Shown here in pieces: positions 6,417 to 13,569 of a stretch of 16,613 nucleotides of DNA. The DNA comes from an uncultured Collinsella sp. Its GTDB lineage: Bacteria; Actinomycetota; Coriobacteriia; Coriobacteriales; Coriobacteriaceae. The DNA lies in assembly GCA_938045085.1 (NCBI GenBank), contig CALINZ010000304.1:1-16613 (forward strand), given 5' to 3'. Positions within the stretch are counted from its first letter, which is position 1. Each line of letters opens with the position of its first letter. Made by a program: the position numbers and the translations under genes. Below the pieces are notes generated by a model. It was given only the letters and a program-made list of their open reading frames with translations, was not told the DNA's origin and ran no database searches.

Positions 6417-6431
6417 TAGGGATCAGGTGAT

Positions 6432-6564
6432 GCGCATTTATGCGTAGTTACTGCGTAGGACTGTGTGAGTATGCGTGTATATGCGCCGTCAATTGCTGAA
6501 CTTTGACCATTTAGCGGTAATACACGCAAAAGTACGCGCATACACGCGCATTTGTGCGAATATA
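6432..6564. promoter_or_regulatory. Cluster of GCGCAT/ATGCG motifs, possible operators
   Basis: GCGCATTTATGCG (6432-6444) recurs with one mismatch as GCGCATTTGTGCG (6547-6559). Between them lie TATGCGTGTATATGCGC (about 6470-6486) and the roughly inverted TACGCGCATACACGCGC (about 6533-6549). These repeated sites lie 45-175 bp upstream of the oxidoreductase start, where operators would be expected. The DeoR-type product of this operon is one candidate binder. The assignment is inference. Confidence 0.45.
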
Positions 6565-6608
6565 GAGCTGTCAGAAATGAAAGACTTTTCACGACGCAGG
6601 AGGCACAT

Positions 6609-7688
6609 ATGGCAGATTCCAAACAGGTTCCGCTCGACGCTGCGGCAGCCGCAAAGGCAGCGTTCGCTTCGGTCCAGGACAAGCCGTTCCCCGATGATAT
6701 CTTTACGGCCCCCGAGCTTCGTTGGGCTGTGATCGGGTGCGGCGTTATCGCCAACCAGATGGCTCAGTCTCTCGCTCTTGCCGGCCGCAAACTCGCGGGC
6801 GTTGCTAACCGCACGCTGTCCAAGGCTCAGGCTTTTGCCAAGCAGTATGGCGTTGAGAAGGTCTATGACACGGTCGAGGACCTCTACGCCGATCCGAACA
6901 TTGACGCAGTCTATATCACCACGCCGCATAACACGCATATCACCTACCTGCGCGCCGCTCTGGCAGCTGGCAAGCACGTGCTCTGCGAGAAGGCCATTAC
7001 CCTCAACTCTGCCGAGCTCGACGAGGCCCGTGCCATTGCCGACGAGCATGACGTGGTCCTTATGGACGCCACTACGGTGCTCCACATGCCCCTGTATCAA
7101 GAGCTGCGCCGCCGCATGGATGCCGGCGAGTTTGGCCGCATGAACCTCGCCCAACTCAACTTTGGCAGCTATAAGGAGTACGGCGATCTGACCAACCGCT
7201 TCTATAACCGCAACCTCGCCGGCGGCGCTATGCTCGACATTGGCGTCTATGCGCTTTCCGTTATGCGCCTCTTTATGGCAAGCCAGCCCGCTGAGGTCGT
7301 TTCGCTGGGCAACACCTGTGAGACCGGTGTCGACGTTGCGGGCGGCATCGTCTGCCGTAATGCTGAGCAACAGCTGGGTGTTGTGAGCCTTACGCTTCAC
7401 TCCAAGCAGCCCAAGCGCTCGGTCATCAGCTTTGACAAGTGCTATATCGAGGTCAACGAGTATCCGCGCGCCGATTACGCGACCATCGTGTGGACTGCGG
7501 ACGGCCACCGCGAGGAGGTCCACGCCGGCACCGAAGCTTACGCCCTTTGCTACGAGATGGCCGATCTTGAGAAGGCCGTTGCCGGCGACGACTCCAAGCG
7601 CGAGCTACTGGATTATGCTTCTGATGTTATGGAGCTTATGACCAAGCTCCGCGCCGATTGGGGAGTCGTGTACCCCGAGGAGGAGTAA
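6609..7688 (+). CDS. Gfo/Idh/MocA-family NAD(P)-dependent oxidoreductase
   Basis: Predicted cytosolic dehydrogenase of 359 residues, acting on a sugar, polyol or related alcohol that the sequence does not identify. An N-terminal Rossmann fold is shown by WAVIGCGVIA (GxGxxA, residues 43-48), a second strand ending NRT, and the TTPHNTH segment. The usual EKP motif reads EKA (residues 127-129), keeping the conserved lysine. GGAMLDIGVYAL has Tyr where inositol-dehydrogenase-like members have His, a pattern like the dihydrodiol/xylose dehydrogenase branch. About 37 residues precede the Rossmann fold, longer than usual. The ATG is chosen because AGGAGG lies 5 nt upstream. It is 3 nt from the DeoR-type gene, forming a two-gene operon. 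Confidence 0.9.
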   Translation: MADSKQVPLDAAAAAKAAFASVQDKPFPDDIFTAPELRWAVIGCGVIANQMAQSLALAGRKLAGVANRTLSKAQAFAKQYGVEKVYDTVEDLYADPNIDAVYITTPHNTHITYLRAALAAGKHVLCEKAITLNSAELDEARAIADEHDVVLMDATTVLHMPLYQELRRRMDAGEFGRMNLAQLNFGSYKEYGDLTNRFYNRNLAGGAMLDIGVYALSVMRLFMASQPAEVVSLGNTCETGVDVAGGIVCRNAEQQLGVVSLTLHSKQPKRSVISFDKCYIEVNEYPRADYATIVWTADGHREEVHAGTEAYALCYEMADLEKAVAGDDSKRELLDYASDVMELMTKLRADWGVVYPEEE

Positions 7689-7691
7689 GCG

Positions 7692-8438
7692 ATGCTAGCG
7701 GAAGATAGGCTCAATGCGATTGTGTCGATGGTGCAGCAGGCTGGCTCGGTTACTGTGCCAGAGCTTGCCGAGGCCTTGGGCGTGACGGCGTCTACCATTC
7801 GGCGCGACCTGCAGACGCTCGACCGCGCACACCGTATCGCCAAGGTCCACGGTGGAGCGACGAGTCTTGAGCGCGCGCACGTGACGCGCGACCTAACGCT
7901 TAATGAGCGCAGCGACCTCCATAACGACGACAAGGAGCGTATCTGCGCCCGTGCGGCGGCGCTTGTGGAGCCCGAGAGCTTTGTATACATCGACTCAGGC
8001 TCGACGACGCTCAAGCTCATCGAGCATCTTCCGCACCTTGAAGATGTCACCTATGTGACCGATTCTGTGCTTCACGCTCAGCACCTTGCTTTGCGCGGCA
8101 TGCGCACCGTGGTGTTGGGCGGCGAGCTCAAGCCCGAGACCGAGGCGCTCGTTGGCCCCGATGCCCTGGCAACCTTAGACCGCTACAACTTCAACTGCGG
8201 CTTTTGGGGTTCTAACGGCATTGCCGCCGAGCAGGGCTTCACAGCGCCCGATATCGAGGAAGCACAAGTAAAGCGTATTTCGATGCGCCATACGGCCAAA
8301 CGCTTCGTAATCTCGGACGCCAGCAAATTTGGCATGGTGGCGCCCGTCAAGTTCGCGGACTTCCGCGACGCAACGATTATTACCGCAGGCGAGGTCCCCG
8401 CCAAGTACCGGGCAATGGACAACGTCATCACGGTCTAG
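7692..8438 (+). CDS. DeoR-family transcriptional regulator
   Basis: DNA-binding regulator of 248 residues. The N-terminal DeoR helix-turn-helix covers about residues 6-56 (VTVPELAEALGVTASTIRRDL, with the signature TIRRDLQTL and ending KVHGGA). The C-terminal DeoR sensor domain has DSGSTTLKLIEHL, VLGGELKPETEALVGP, FWGSNGI and ISDASKFGMV, as expected of proteins that sense phosphorylated sugars. The start is ATG at 7692, with GAGGAG inside the end of the upstream gene. It probably controls its own operon, judging by linkage and the repeated motifs upstream; the effector is unknown. Confidence 0.93.
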   Translation: MLAEDRLNAIVSMVQQAGSVTVPELAEALGVTASTIRRDLQTLDRAHRIAKVHGGATSLERAHVTRDLTLNERSDLHNDDKERICARAAALVEPESFVYIDSGSTTLKLIEHLPHLEDVTYVTDSVLHAQHLALRGMRTVVLGGELKPETEALVGPDALATLDRYNFNCGFWGSNGIAAEQGFTAPDIEEAQVKRISMRHTAKRFVISDASKFGMVAPVKFADFRDATIITAGEVPAKYRAMDNVITV

Positions 8439-8463
8439 CAAGCAGGGGACGGGCTAAGGCCAA

Positions 8464-8500
8464 AACCGCCACAAAGGTGCCTGTTCCCATTGTGGTGGTT
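8464..8500. repeat. Intergenic hairpin of the CCACAAAGG type
   Basis: AACCGCCACAA (8464-8474) pairs with TTGTGGTGGTT (8490-8500), with one G-T wobble. The loop contains CCTGTTCCC, similar in reverse complement to GGGGACAGG in the hairpin at 6260-6286. It lies 25 bp after the DeoR-type gene. A related hairpin sits at 8835-8870, so the arms belong to a small repeat family. Confidence 0.6.
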
Positions 8501-8532
8501 AGTAACGAAAACCGATTAGTTCTCTCAATAGA

Positions 8533-8567
8533 AAAGCGGCAACGTCCATCACGGGCGTTGCCGCTTT
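8533..8567 (+). terminator. Intrinsic terminator after the DeoR-type gene
   Basis: AAAGCGGCAACG (8533-8544) is perfectly complementary to CGTTGCCGCTTT (8556-8567), a 12-bp stem with an 11-nt loop, followed by CGTTGT. The stem's A and T ends allow function in either direction. It is 95 nt downstream of the regulator's stop codon. Confidence 0.85.
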
Positions 8568-8583
8568 CGTTGTCTGCCGGTTT

Positions 8584-8802
8584 GTCTAAGTCTGTAACAA
8601 CTGGACCGTTAAAAGTGGGCTAGATGTTACAGATTGAGATACTTCCGAACCTTGCCGTCCCTTTGTCTCGATCTGTAACATCTGGGACTGATTTTGCCGA
8701 GTTACTGTTACAGATTGAGATTTTTCCCTTGAGGGGGATTCGAATGTCTCGATCTGTAACAGATAGACCGGAAAATGGGTTCTAACTGTTACAGATCGAG
8801 AC
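8584..8802. repeat. Alternating-orientation array of six 16-bp motifs
   Basis: The motif GTCTCGATCTGTAACA occurs forward at 8584-8599 (three mismatches), 8665-8680 and 8746-8761 (both exact). Its reverse complement occurs at 8625-8640 and 8706-8721 (identical to each other, two mismatches) and at 8787-8802 (exact). Forward copies are spaced exactly 81 bp apart, as are reverse copies. The intervening sequences are 25, 24, 25, 24 and 25 nt and are largely unrelated, although the odd-numbered ones share a GACCG-like block near the same position. Each motif contains the small palindrome TGT(A/T)ACA. Any two neighbours can pair into a hairpin. Confidence 0.95.
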
Positions 8803-8834
8803 GTTTTGGGACCGCGGTTGAGCCATTGCGGCAA

Positions 8835-8870
8835 AACAACCACAAAGGGACGTGAACCTTTGTGGTGGTT
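8835..8870 (-). terminator. Probable terminator of the minus-strand rRNA-modification operon
   Basis: Read on the minus strand, AACCACCACAAAGG is followed by an 8-nt loop, its near-perfect complement (13 of 14 pairs) and a T-rich stretch (TTGTTTTG). The stem begins at the stop codon of the RluA-type gene. The arms also match the hairpin at 8464-8500, so this terminator appears to be built from an interspersed repeat. Confidence 0.7.
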
Positions 8871-9529
8871 TAGGGCTCCCAGGGGCAGGGGGCTTCGATG
8901 TGGATGTACTCGCCGGTTACGGGATGCGTGAAGGATACGCTGTGGGCGTGGAGCATCAATCCACAGGGGCGCGGCGTGCCGTACAGGTCGTCGCCAACCA
9001 GGGGGTGATGCTCGCTGGCCAGATGCACACGGATCTGATGCTTGCGGCCGGTGAGCAGCTCGACATCGATATACGAACGCGTGGGCAGGCCTCGGCGGCT
9101 CTTAAGGCGCTTGAGCACCTTCACACGTGTCTGCGACGGCTTGCCGCTGGCGCCGACGCGCATCTTGCGGCTGTCGTGGCGGTCGCGGGCGATGGGCTTG
9201 TCGATGAGCTTTTCGTTCCAGTCGATCTTGCCCTCGGCGAGCGCTAGGTAGTGCTTTTCGAAAGCGTGGTCGATAATCATCTGGTCAAAGGCGGGCTGCG
9301 TCTGTTTGTCGAGCGAAAACAGCACCACGCCGGTGGTGTTGCGGTCCAGGCGGTTGAGCGGCTGCATGTCAGTCGCGGCAAAGCCGTCGCCCATCGCCAG
9401 CAACAGGTCGCTGGCGTAGTCGGTAAGCGTGCGCTCGCCGGTGCCGTCGCCGTGGACGATCATGCCGGCGGGCTTGTCGATGGCCATGAGCCAGGCGTCG
9501 CAGTAGAGGACTTGAGGTTCTTCGTTCAT
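8870..9529 (-). CDS. RluA-family pseudouridine synthase
   Basis: Enzyme of 219 residues expected to isomerise uridine to pseudouridine in rRNA or tRNA. It has only the catalytic domain; the S4 RNA-binding domain of RluC/RluD is missing, as in the short RluA-type members. The catalytic motif reads NRLDRNTTG, with the nucleophilic Asp at about residue 62 (Asn replaces the common His before RLD). Other family blocks are IDKPAGMIVHGDG, KHYLALAEG and the C-terminal LLTGRKHQIRVHLASEHHPLVGDDLYG. The ATG follows AAAGG, 15 nt after the stop of the U32-family gene, so the two are co-transcribed. The RNA target cannot be deduced. Confidence 0.92.
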   Translation of the reverse strand: MNEEPQVLYCDAWLMAIDKPAGMIVHGDGTGERTLTDYASDLLLAMGDGFAATDMQPLNRLDRNTTGVVLFSLDKQTQPAFDQMIIDHAFEKHYLALAEGKIDWNEKLIDKPIARDRHDSRKMRVGASGKPSQTRVKVLKRLKSRRGLPTRSYIDVELLTGRKHQIRVHLASEHHPLVGDDLYGTPRPCGLMLHAHSVSFTHPVTGEYIHIEAPCPWEP

Positions 9530-9544
9530 GTGTAAGCCTTTCGG

Positions 9545-12037
9545 TTAGCTGATTCCCACAAACATGCAGCCCGAGGTCGCCCCGCGTAGGCGGGCGGCGG
9601 GCTTGCGGCCGGCTTGAGCCGCCTCGACGGCGCGACGGACGCGTGCGACGGCGCGGCCCACCTCTTCGGCATCGAGCAGCGTTCCGTCCACCATGAGACG
9701 ACGCACGCCGGCATCGAGCAGCTGAGGAACCTGAGGCGTGAGGTCGATGGGGTAGGCGTCGTACAGGCGTGAGCGGCCGTGGATGTCGGTACGCACCGGC
9801 ATGACCTTTCCGTCGATATTCTTGAGCGAGAGCTTGCGGGCACGCAGGCGGCAGTTGGCGCAATCGTGGATGCAGCCATTGGCCACTTGCAGGATGCAGT
9901 GCTCGCTCGTCATAACGCGCGGGCGGCCGAACACGGTGATGCCCAGGGCTGCGGGCGCGGCGGTGCCAAGCGAGACGATCTCGTCGAGCGTGATCTCGGG
10001 CGAGAGCCAAAACACGTCGGCTCCGCGCTCGGCAAGTGCCTCCATGCAAGGTGTGTTGTGCACGGGCAGGCAAGAGCGGACCTCCGCCGTGGCACCAACC
10101 TGGGCGGCCAGGGCAAGCTCAGAGATGTTGCCGATAGCGACCGTGGCGCCGGCAACAACCCACGGGTCAACACGGACGTGGTCAACGGCTCGGCAGACCT
10201 CGTCGAGAGCGGGCACGATACCCTGCTCAAATGCATCGGCAGGGGAGAGTCCGACAGCCTCGAGCACGTCGGTGGTCATGTAGAGGCGCGTGGCACCCTC
10301 CGCGCGGGCTGCCTCGGCGGCCTCGAGCGAGGTGACGGTGGCGCAGATCTGCGGCTCGTCGCGGTAGTGGTCGGGCATGGGGCGCGTGCATTTGTCGAGC
10401 ACCGGCAACTCGAGCGTTTTCGCACGCTCCTCGTAGGGTGCCAGAATGGCCTCCTCCAGCGCTTTGCAGGCGGCGGCGCGCACCTTGTGCACAGCGGAGA
10501 AGCCCATGCCGCAGCCCTCATCGAGCGCCACATCAAAGCTCGCTGCCTCAAAGGGCGAGGAGCCCATGCGGCCCACATGCTCAACCAGGTCTGCCGCCTC
10601 GACGGCGCGGGTCTTGGCGGCCTCGACGGTGAAGCCCGTGGCGGTGGCGATGAGCGCGGGGTCGTCGCAGCAGGTGAGCGTAACGGTAAACGGCTTGCCC
10701 AGACGCGCCACGACGGACACATCTACGGCGCGGCGGCGCAGCACATCGCGCTTGAGCGCGGCGCCGGCGGCGTCAATGGCACGCTGACTGCGAATCACGC
10801 GGACGCGGCAGCCCTCGGGCATGCTGCGGGGCACGCGGCACTCAATGATGTCACCGGCGGCGGCATCATCGGCGGCAATGGTGGTCAGGAACTGATCAAA
10901 CTCGTTATCGTGGCGAAGCTCCAGCAGGTCGCCCTTGCCCACGGGCTCAAACAGCTCAATGCGGGCGATGGCGGCGCGGCGACGGCGGTCGTCGGGTTTG
11001 AGCCCACGCACGTCGCGGTTGGCCAGACGGCTGCCCAGCACCGTGCCAACGATCTGGCCGCGGTTGTTGGAACGCTCATAGCTCATCATCTCGTCGCCCG
11101 AGGTGCCGTCCTGATAAGCGTGCGTAAAGTCGCGGTTGAAGCAGCGCTTGAGCTGACGCTGGCGGGCGGCTTCCTCGTCCTTGGCAACGGTGGCTCCGGA
11201 TAGCATGTCGTCAATTTCGTGACGATACACGTCGACGATGGAATACACGTAATCGGGGGCCTTCATGCGGCCCTCGAGCTTGAGCGATGCGGCGCCGGCG
11301 TCATACAGACGGCGAACAAGCTGCGAAGTGTTGGTGTCGCGCGGGCACAGCGCGCGCTCGCGACCGGCAGGGGAGAGCACGCGACCGTTCTCGTCGATCA
11401 GCTCGTAAGGCAGGCGGCAGGGCTGGGCGCACATGCCACGGTTGGCCGAGCGGCCCGCCATGGCAAAGCTCGAAAGCAGGCACAGGCCCGAGTAGCAAAA
11501 GCAGATGGCGCCATGGCTAAAGACCTCAAGGTCCACATCGGGTGCGGCGTCGTGGATGGCAGCGATCTCGTCAATGGAGAGCTCGCGCGAGAGGGTCACG
11601 CGGTCGGCGCCCTGCTCGCGGCACCAAAGGGTTCCACGGTCGTCGTGGATGTTCGCCTGGGTTGAGATGTGCGTCTCGATGCCGGGCATCGTGCGCTTGA
11701 CCTCAAAGAACAGGCCCCAGTCCTGGATGATAAAGGCGTCGGCGCCCAGCGTGGAGCAGCGATGGATGAGTTGCAGCGCATCGCCCATCTCGGACTGCTT
11801 GATGACGATGTTGACCGTGACGTAGACGCGCGACCCGGCCAGGTGTGCAGCACAGCAGGCCTGCTCAAAGGCCTCGTCGGTAAAGTTGGTGGCCTTGCGG
11901 CGGGCGTTGAAGCTGCCCATGCCGCAGTAGATGGCGTCTGCCCCGGCAGCGAGTGCGGCGGCAAAGGGCTCCGGGCCTCCGGCGGGGGCCAAGAGCTCGG
12001 GTCTGCGGTTGGTGGTTCGACTGGCGATTGCGGTCAT
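9545..12037 (-). CDS. U32-family protein, RlhA/TrhP-like RNA hydroxylation protein
   Basis: 830 residues, annotated in many genomes as 'U32 peptidase'. Relatives in Escherichia coli (RlhA, TrhP) are needed for hydroxylation of 23S rRNA C2501 or of tRNA wobble uridine rather than for proteolysis. The N-terminus ELLAPAGGPEPFAAALAAGADAIYCG is typical (core ELLAPAGGPEPF). The signature SHGAICFCYSGLCLLS...NRGMCAQPCRLPYEL has cysteines at about 179, 186, 203 and 207, likely cluster ligands. A middle section matches the DUF3656 style. A C-terminal U32-like repeat ends with a second cysteine group at about 714, 722, 726 and 729. It is longer than RlhA (about 650). AAAGG precedes the ATG. Confidence 0.88.
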   Translation of the reverse strand: MTAIASRTTNRRPELLAPAGGPEPFAAALAAGADAIYCGMGSFNARRKATNFTDEAFEQACCAAHLAGSRVYVTVNIVIKQSEMGDALQLIHRCSTLGADAFIIQDWGLFFEVKRTMPGIETHISTQANIHDDRGTLWCREQGADRVTLSRELSIDEIAAIHDAAPDVDLEVFSHGAICFCYSGLCLLSSFAMAGRSANRGMCAQPCRLPYELIDENGRVLSPAGRERALCPRDTNTSQLVRRLYDAGAASLKLEGRMKAPDYVYSIVDVYRHEIDDMLSGATVAKDEEAARQRQLKRCFNRDFTHAYQDGTSGDEMMSYERSNNRGQIVGTVLGSRLANRDVRGLKPDDRRRRAAIARIELFEPVGKGDLLELRHDNEFDQFLTTIAADDAAAGDIIECRVPRSMPEGCRVRVIRSQRAIDAAGAALKRDVLRRRAVDVSVVARLGKPFTVTLTCCDDPALIATATGFTVEAAKTRAVEAADLVEHVGRMGSSPFEAASFDVALDEGCGMGFSAVHKVRAAACKALEEAILAPYEERAKTLELPVLDKCTRPMPDHYRDEPQICATVTSLEAAEAARAEGATRLYMTTDVLEAVGLSPADAFEQGIVPALDEVCRAVDHVRVDPWVVAGATVAIGNISELALAAQVGATAEVRSCLPVHNTPCMEALAERGADVFWLSPEITLDEIVSLGTAAPAALGITVFGRPRVMTSEHCILQVANGCIHDCANCRLRARKLSLKNIDGKVMPVRTDIHGRSRLYDAYPIDLTPQVPQLLDAGVRRLMVDGTLLDAEEVGRAVARVRRAVEAAQAGRKPAARLRGATSGCMFVGIS

Positions 12038-12143
12038 ATCCTGCCTTTCAAAATGCTCAGATACTCAAAAGTATAGTGGCGCTGTTGCGGCGGACGAGCC
12101 CTGTGGCCCAAGCAGGATAAAGTCTTCAGCAGCCCTTGCAGCA

Positions 12144-12215
12144 AAAATGATCCGTTTCCCTCCGTCCCCCATGGACCGCCTGATCCGCTGGGGACGGAGG
12201 GAAACGGATCATTTT
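12144..12215. repeat. 26-bp perfect inverted pair of the interspersed repeat
   Basis: Bases 12144-12169 (AAAATGATCCGTTTCCC, then TCCGTCCCC) are the exact reverse complement of 12190-12215. The 20-nt spacer begins CATGGACC. Each arm is one copy of the 25-bp repeat also found singly at 6392-6416 and 12876-12900. A 26-bp perfect stem would be a strong hairpin or cruciform. It has no U-tract beyond TTTT and sits between divergent genes, so it is not simply a terminator. Confidence 0.9.
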
Positions 12216-12297
12216 GAGCTTCACCGTCCGGTCGTGCCGTTCAGCGGCCGACAGGCGCCGTTGGGCGATAAAATATTCTCGCAAGGTGATAATAATC

Positions 12298-12326
12298 TTG
12301 CATCGCGCGGGAACCTTGGGTACTAT
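12298..12326 (+). promoter_or_regulatory. ridA: Sigma-A-type promoter of ridA
   Basis: TTGCAT (12298-12303) and TACTAT (12321-12326) are separated by exactly 17 bp, a good match to -35 and -10 boxes. Transcription would start near 12333, leaving a leader of about 85 nt before the ridA ATG. No operator is obvious. Confidence 0.7.
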
Positions 12327-12416
12327 CCCAAATCAAACGCGGTGTTCAGACCGAATTGTGCCTCCCGGTGTGAACGCCGCGCTCACGCTCTCTCAACTGA
12401 TCGTAAGGAGATAAAC

Positions 12417-12794
12417 ATGAGCAAGACCGTCGTGTCTTCCGATAACGCACCTGCAGCCATCGGCCCGTATTCCCCCGGCATCCAGACCGGCAACATGGTG
12501 TTCCTGTCCGGCCAGCTGGGCATCGACCCTGCAACCGGCAAGATGCCCGAGGGCGTCGAGGCCCAGGCTAAGCAGTCCCTTGCTAACGTCGAGGCCCTGC
12601 TGACCGCTGCCGGCGCCACCTTTGCCGATGTCGTCAAGACCACGGTCTACCTGGCCGACATCGCCGACTTCGCTGCCGTGAACGAGATCTACGCCTCCAA
12701 GTTCGAGGCTCCGTTCCCCGCGCGCAGCGCATTTCAGGTTGCCGCCCTTCCGGCTGGCGGTCTGGTCGAGATCGAGGTCGTCGCCGCTCTCTAA
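12417..12794 (+). CDS. ridA: RidA family reactive intermediate (enamine/imine) deaminase
   Basis: 125 residues, a small trimeric cytosolic enzyme that hydrolyses reactive 2-aminoacrylate and related enamines released by PLP enzymes such as serine/threonine dehydratase. Family features are AIGPYSPGIQTGNMVFLSGQLG (core IGPYSP), ASKFEAPFPARSAFQVAALP with the substrate-binding Arg at about residue 103, and VEIEVVA near the end. The frame is open far upstream, but AAGGAG 7 nt before 12417 and the start MSKTVVSS fix this ATG. It appears to be a single-gene unit between its promoter and a terminator. Members of the wider YjgF/YER057c family can have other substrates. Confidence 0.94.
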   Translation: MSKTVVSSDNAPAAIGPYSPGIQTGNMVFLSGQLGIDPATGKMPEGVEAQAKQSLANVEALLTAAGATFADVVKTTVYLADIADFAAVNEIYASKFEAPFPARSAFQVAALPAGGLVEIEVVAAL

Positions 12795-12824
12795 GGCGTT
12801 GGCAACAACTAAACATGACATGCA

Positions 12825-12858
12825 AAAAGACCCTGCAGTGCGAGCTGCAGGGTCTTTT
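12825..12858. terminator. Bidirectional intrinsic terminator between ridA and the YheO-like regulator
   Basis: AAAAGACCCTGCAG (12825-12838) pairs perfectly with CTGCAGGGTCTTTT (12845-12858) around a 6-nt loop. The T-run serves ridA, and the A-run (five A's at 12824-12828) reads as a T-run on the minus strand for the convergent regulator gene. Confidence 0.92.
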
Positions 12859-12875
12859 GTCAAGCGATGCGACAA

Positions 12876-12900
12876 AAATGATCCGTTTCCCTCCGTCCCC
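12876..12900 (+). repeat. 25-bp interspersed repeat, copy at the ridA/regulator junction
   Basis: Identical over 25 bases to the left arm of the 12144-12215 element (AAATGATCCGTTTCCC followed by TCCGTCCCC). It lies 18 bp beyond the ridA terminator and 12 bp from the regulator's stop codon, between convergent genes. Confidence 0.88.
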
Positions 12901-12912
12901 AAGGGATAACGT

Positions 12913-13569
12913 TTAGCCCTCCTTGCGGACTTTTTGCAGGTAGCGGTAGACGCTGGGCTCCGAGATGCCCAGCGCGGTGGCGGCGCAGGCCACGGCGCCC
13001 TTGAGCATGAACACCCCGTTGCCGTTGAGGTGGCGAATGACGTCCACGCGGTCGCTCTGACCAAGCGACGCTACATCCAGCCCGCGCGCGCTCAGCAACT
13101 CGGAAATACTGCGGTCGATGAGCTCCTGCGTAGACTCCGAAAGACTTTCGACCTCGATAGACGCGGGCTCCGCCTGCCTTGGCACAGCGTCGAAGCAGGC
13201 CATGAGCTGCTGAGTCATGGCGTTGATGGAGCGTATCGTGGAAAGATCGGTGTTGACGCAAAGCATGCCGACGATCTCGTTGTCCTCACGGATAAAGTAC
13301 GTCGCCGACTCCAACGTCTTGCCACCGGCACCGCGTCCCTCGTAGCCCGTTATAAACGGCAGGTCGCGATACTTGGCGTCGTGCATGATCTTGAGTGCCA
13401 GATCGGTAGCGGGACCGCCGACCTTGCGGCCGCTCACGATACCGTTGCGGATATCGACGATGGCGTGGTCGGGATCCGAGAAATCGTGCAGGACGATCTC
13501 GCTGTTTTTGCCGAGTATCTGCTCCAGGAAATCGACCATCGGCAAAAAGCGACGTACGGTCTCGTTCAC
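12913..13569 (-). CDS. YheO/DauR-like transcriptional regulator (PAS-like plus HTH)
   Basis: Regulator of 218 residues from this start. The N-terminal YheO-like PAS domain covers about residues 8-115 (VDFLEQILGKNSEIVLHDFS, then SATYFIREDNEIVGMLCVNTD). The C-terminal DauR-type helix-turn-helix is seen in ALGISEPSVYRYLQKVRKEG. The frame can start at TTG (13575), but AAAGGAG directly abuts that codon. The GTG at 13569, six nt after GGAG, is better placed, giving MNETVRRFLPM. It is divergent from the NCS2 permease, so control of the permease and ssnA genes is likely. Homologues often govern amino-acid or purine use genes. The ligand is unknown. Confidence 0.87.
   Translation of the reverse strand: MNETVRRFLPMVDFLEQILGKNSEIVLHDFSDPDHAIVDIRNGIVSGRKVGGPATDLALKIMHDAKYRDLPFITGYEGRGAGGKTLESATYFIREDNEIVGMLCVNTDLSTIRSINAMTQQLMACFDAVPRQAEPASIEVESLSESTQELIDRSISELLSARGLDVASLGQSDRVDVIRHLNGNGVFMLKGAVACAATALGISEPSVYRYLQKVRKEG

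Larger units (their letters stand above)
6242..6608. other. Repeat-rich spacer before the oxidoreductase gene
   Basis: I see no real gene in this stretch. It contains a hairpin ACTCATT/AATGAGT (6260-6266 with 6280-6286) whose loop begins GGGGACAGGC. It also has a near-direct repeat of GGCTGGCGTGAC (from about 6304) as GGCTGGCGCGAC near 6380. Two further elements are listed separately: a 25-bp interspersed repeat and a cluster of GCGCAT-type motifs. TTGACC at 6503-6508 could be a -35, but no -10 lies at 16-18 bp, so I do not call a promoter. Confidence 0.6.
12038..12416. other. Divergent intergenic region between the U32 gene and ridA
   Basis: No gene is seen. On the minus strand, TATACT (complement of 12070-12075) is a possible -10 for the U32-rluA operon, but no good -35 accompanies it. 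The centre is occupied by the long inverted repeat 12144-12215, and the ridA promoter lies near 12298-12326. The remaining sequence (12216-12297) shows no clear signal. Confidence 0.5.

Noticed and set aside
6285..6419. Small frame (GTG start, about 44 codons) after the ribosomal terminator
   Set aside because: No ribosome-binding site, and its end is made of the interspersed repeat, so coding is unlikely.
8584..8802. CRISPR array
   Set aside because: The repeats are 16 bp, alternate in orientation, and have 24-25 nt spacers with partly related sequence; no cas genes are nearby.
9779..11203. 474-codon plus-strand frame inside the U32 gene
   Set aside because: Antisense shadow of a clearly conserved protein, with a composition typical of reverse-frame translation.
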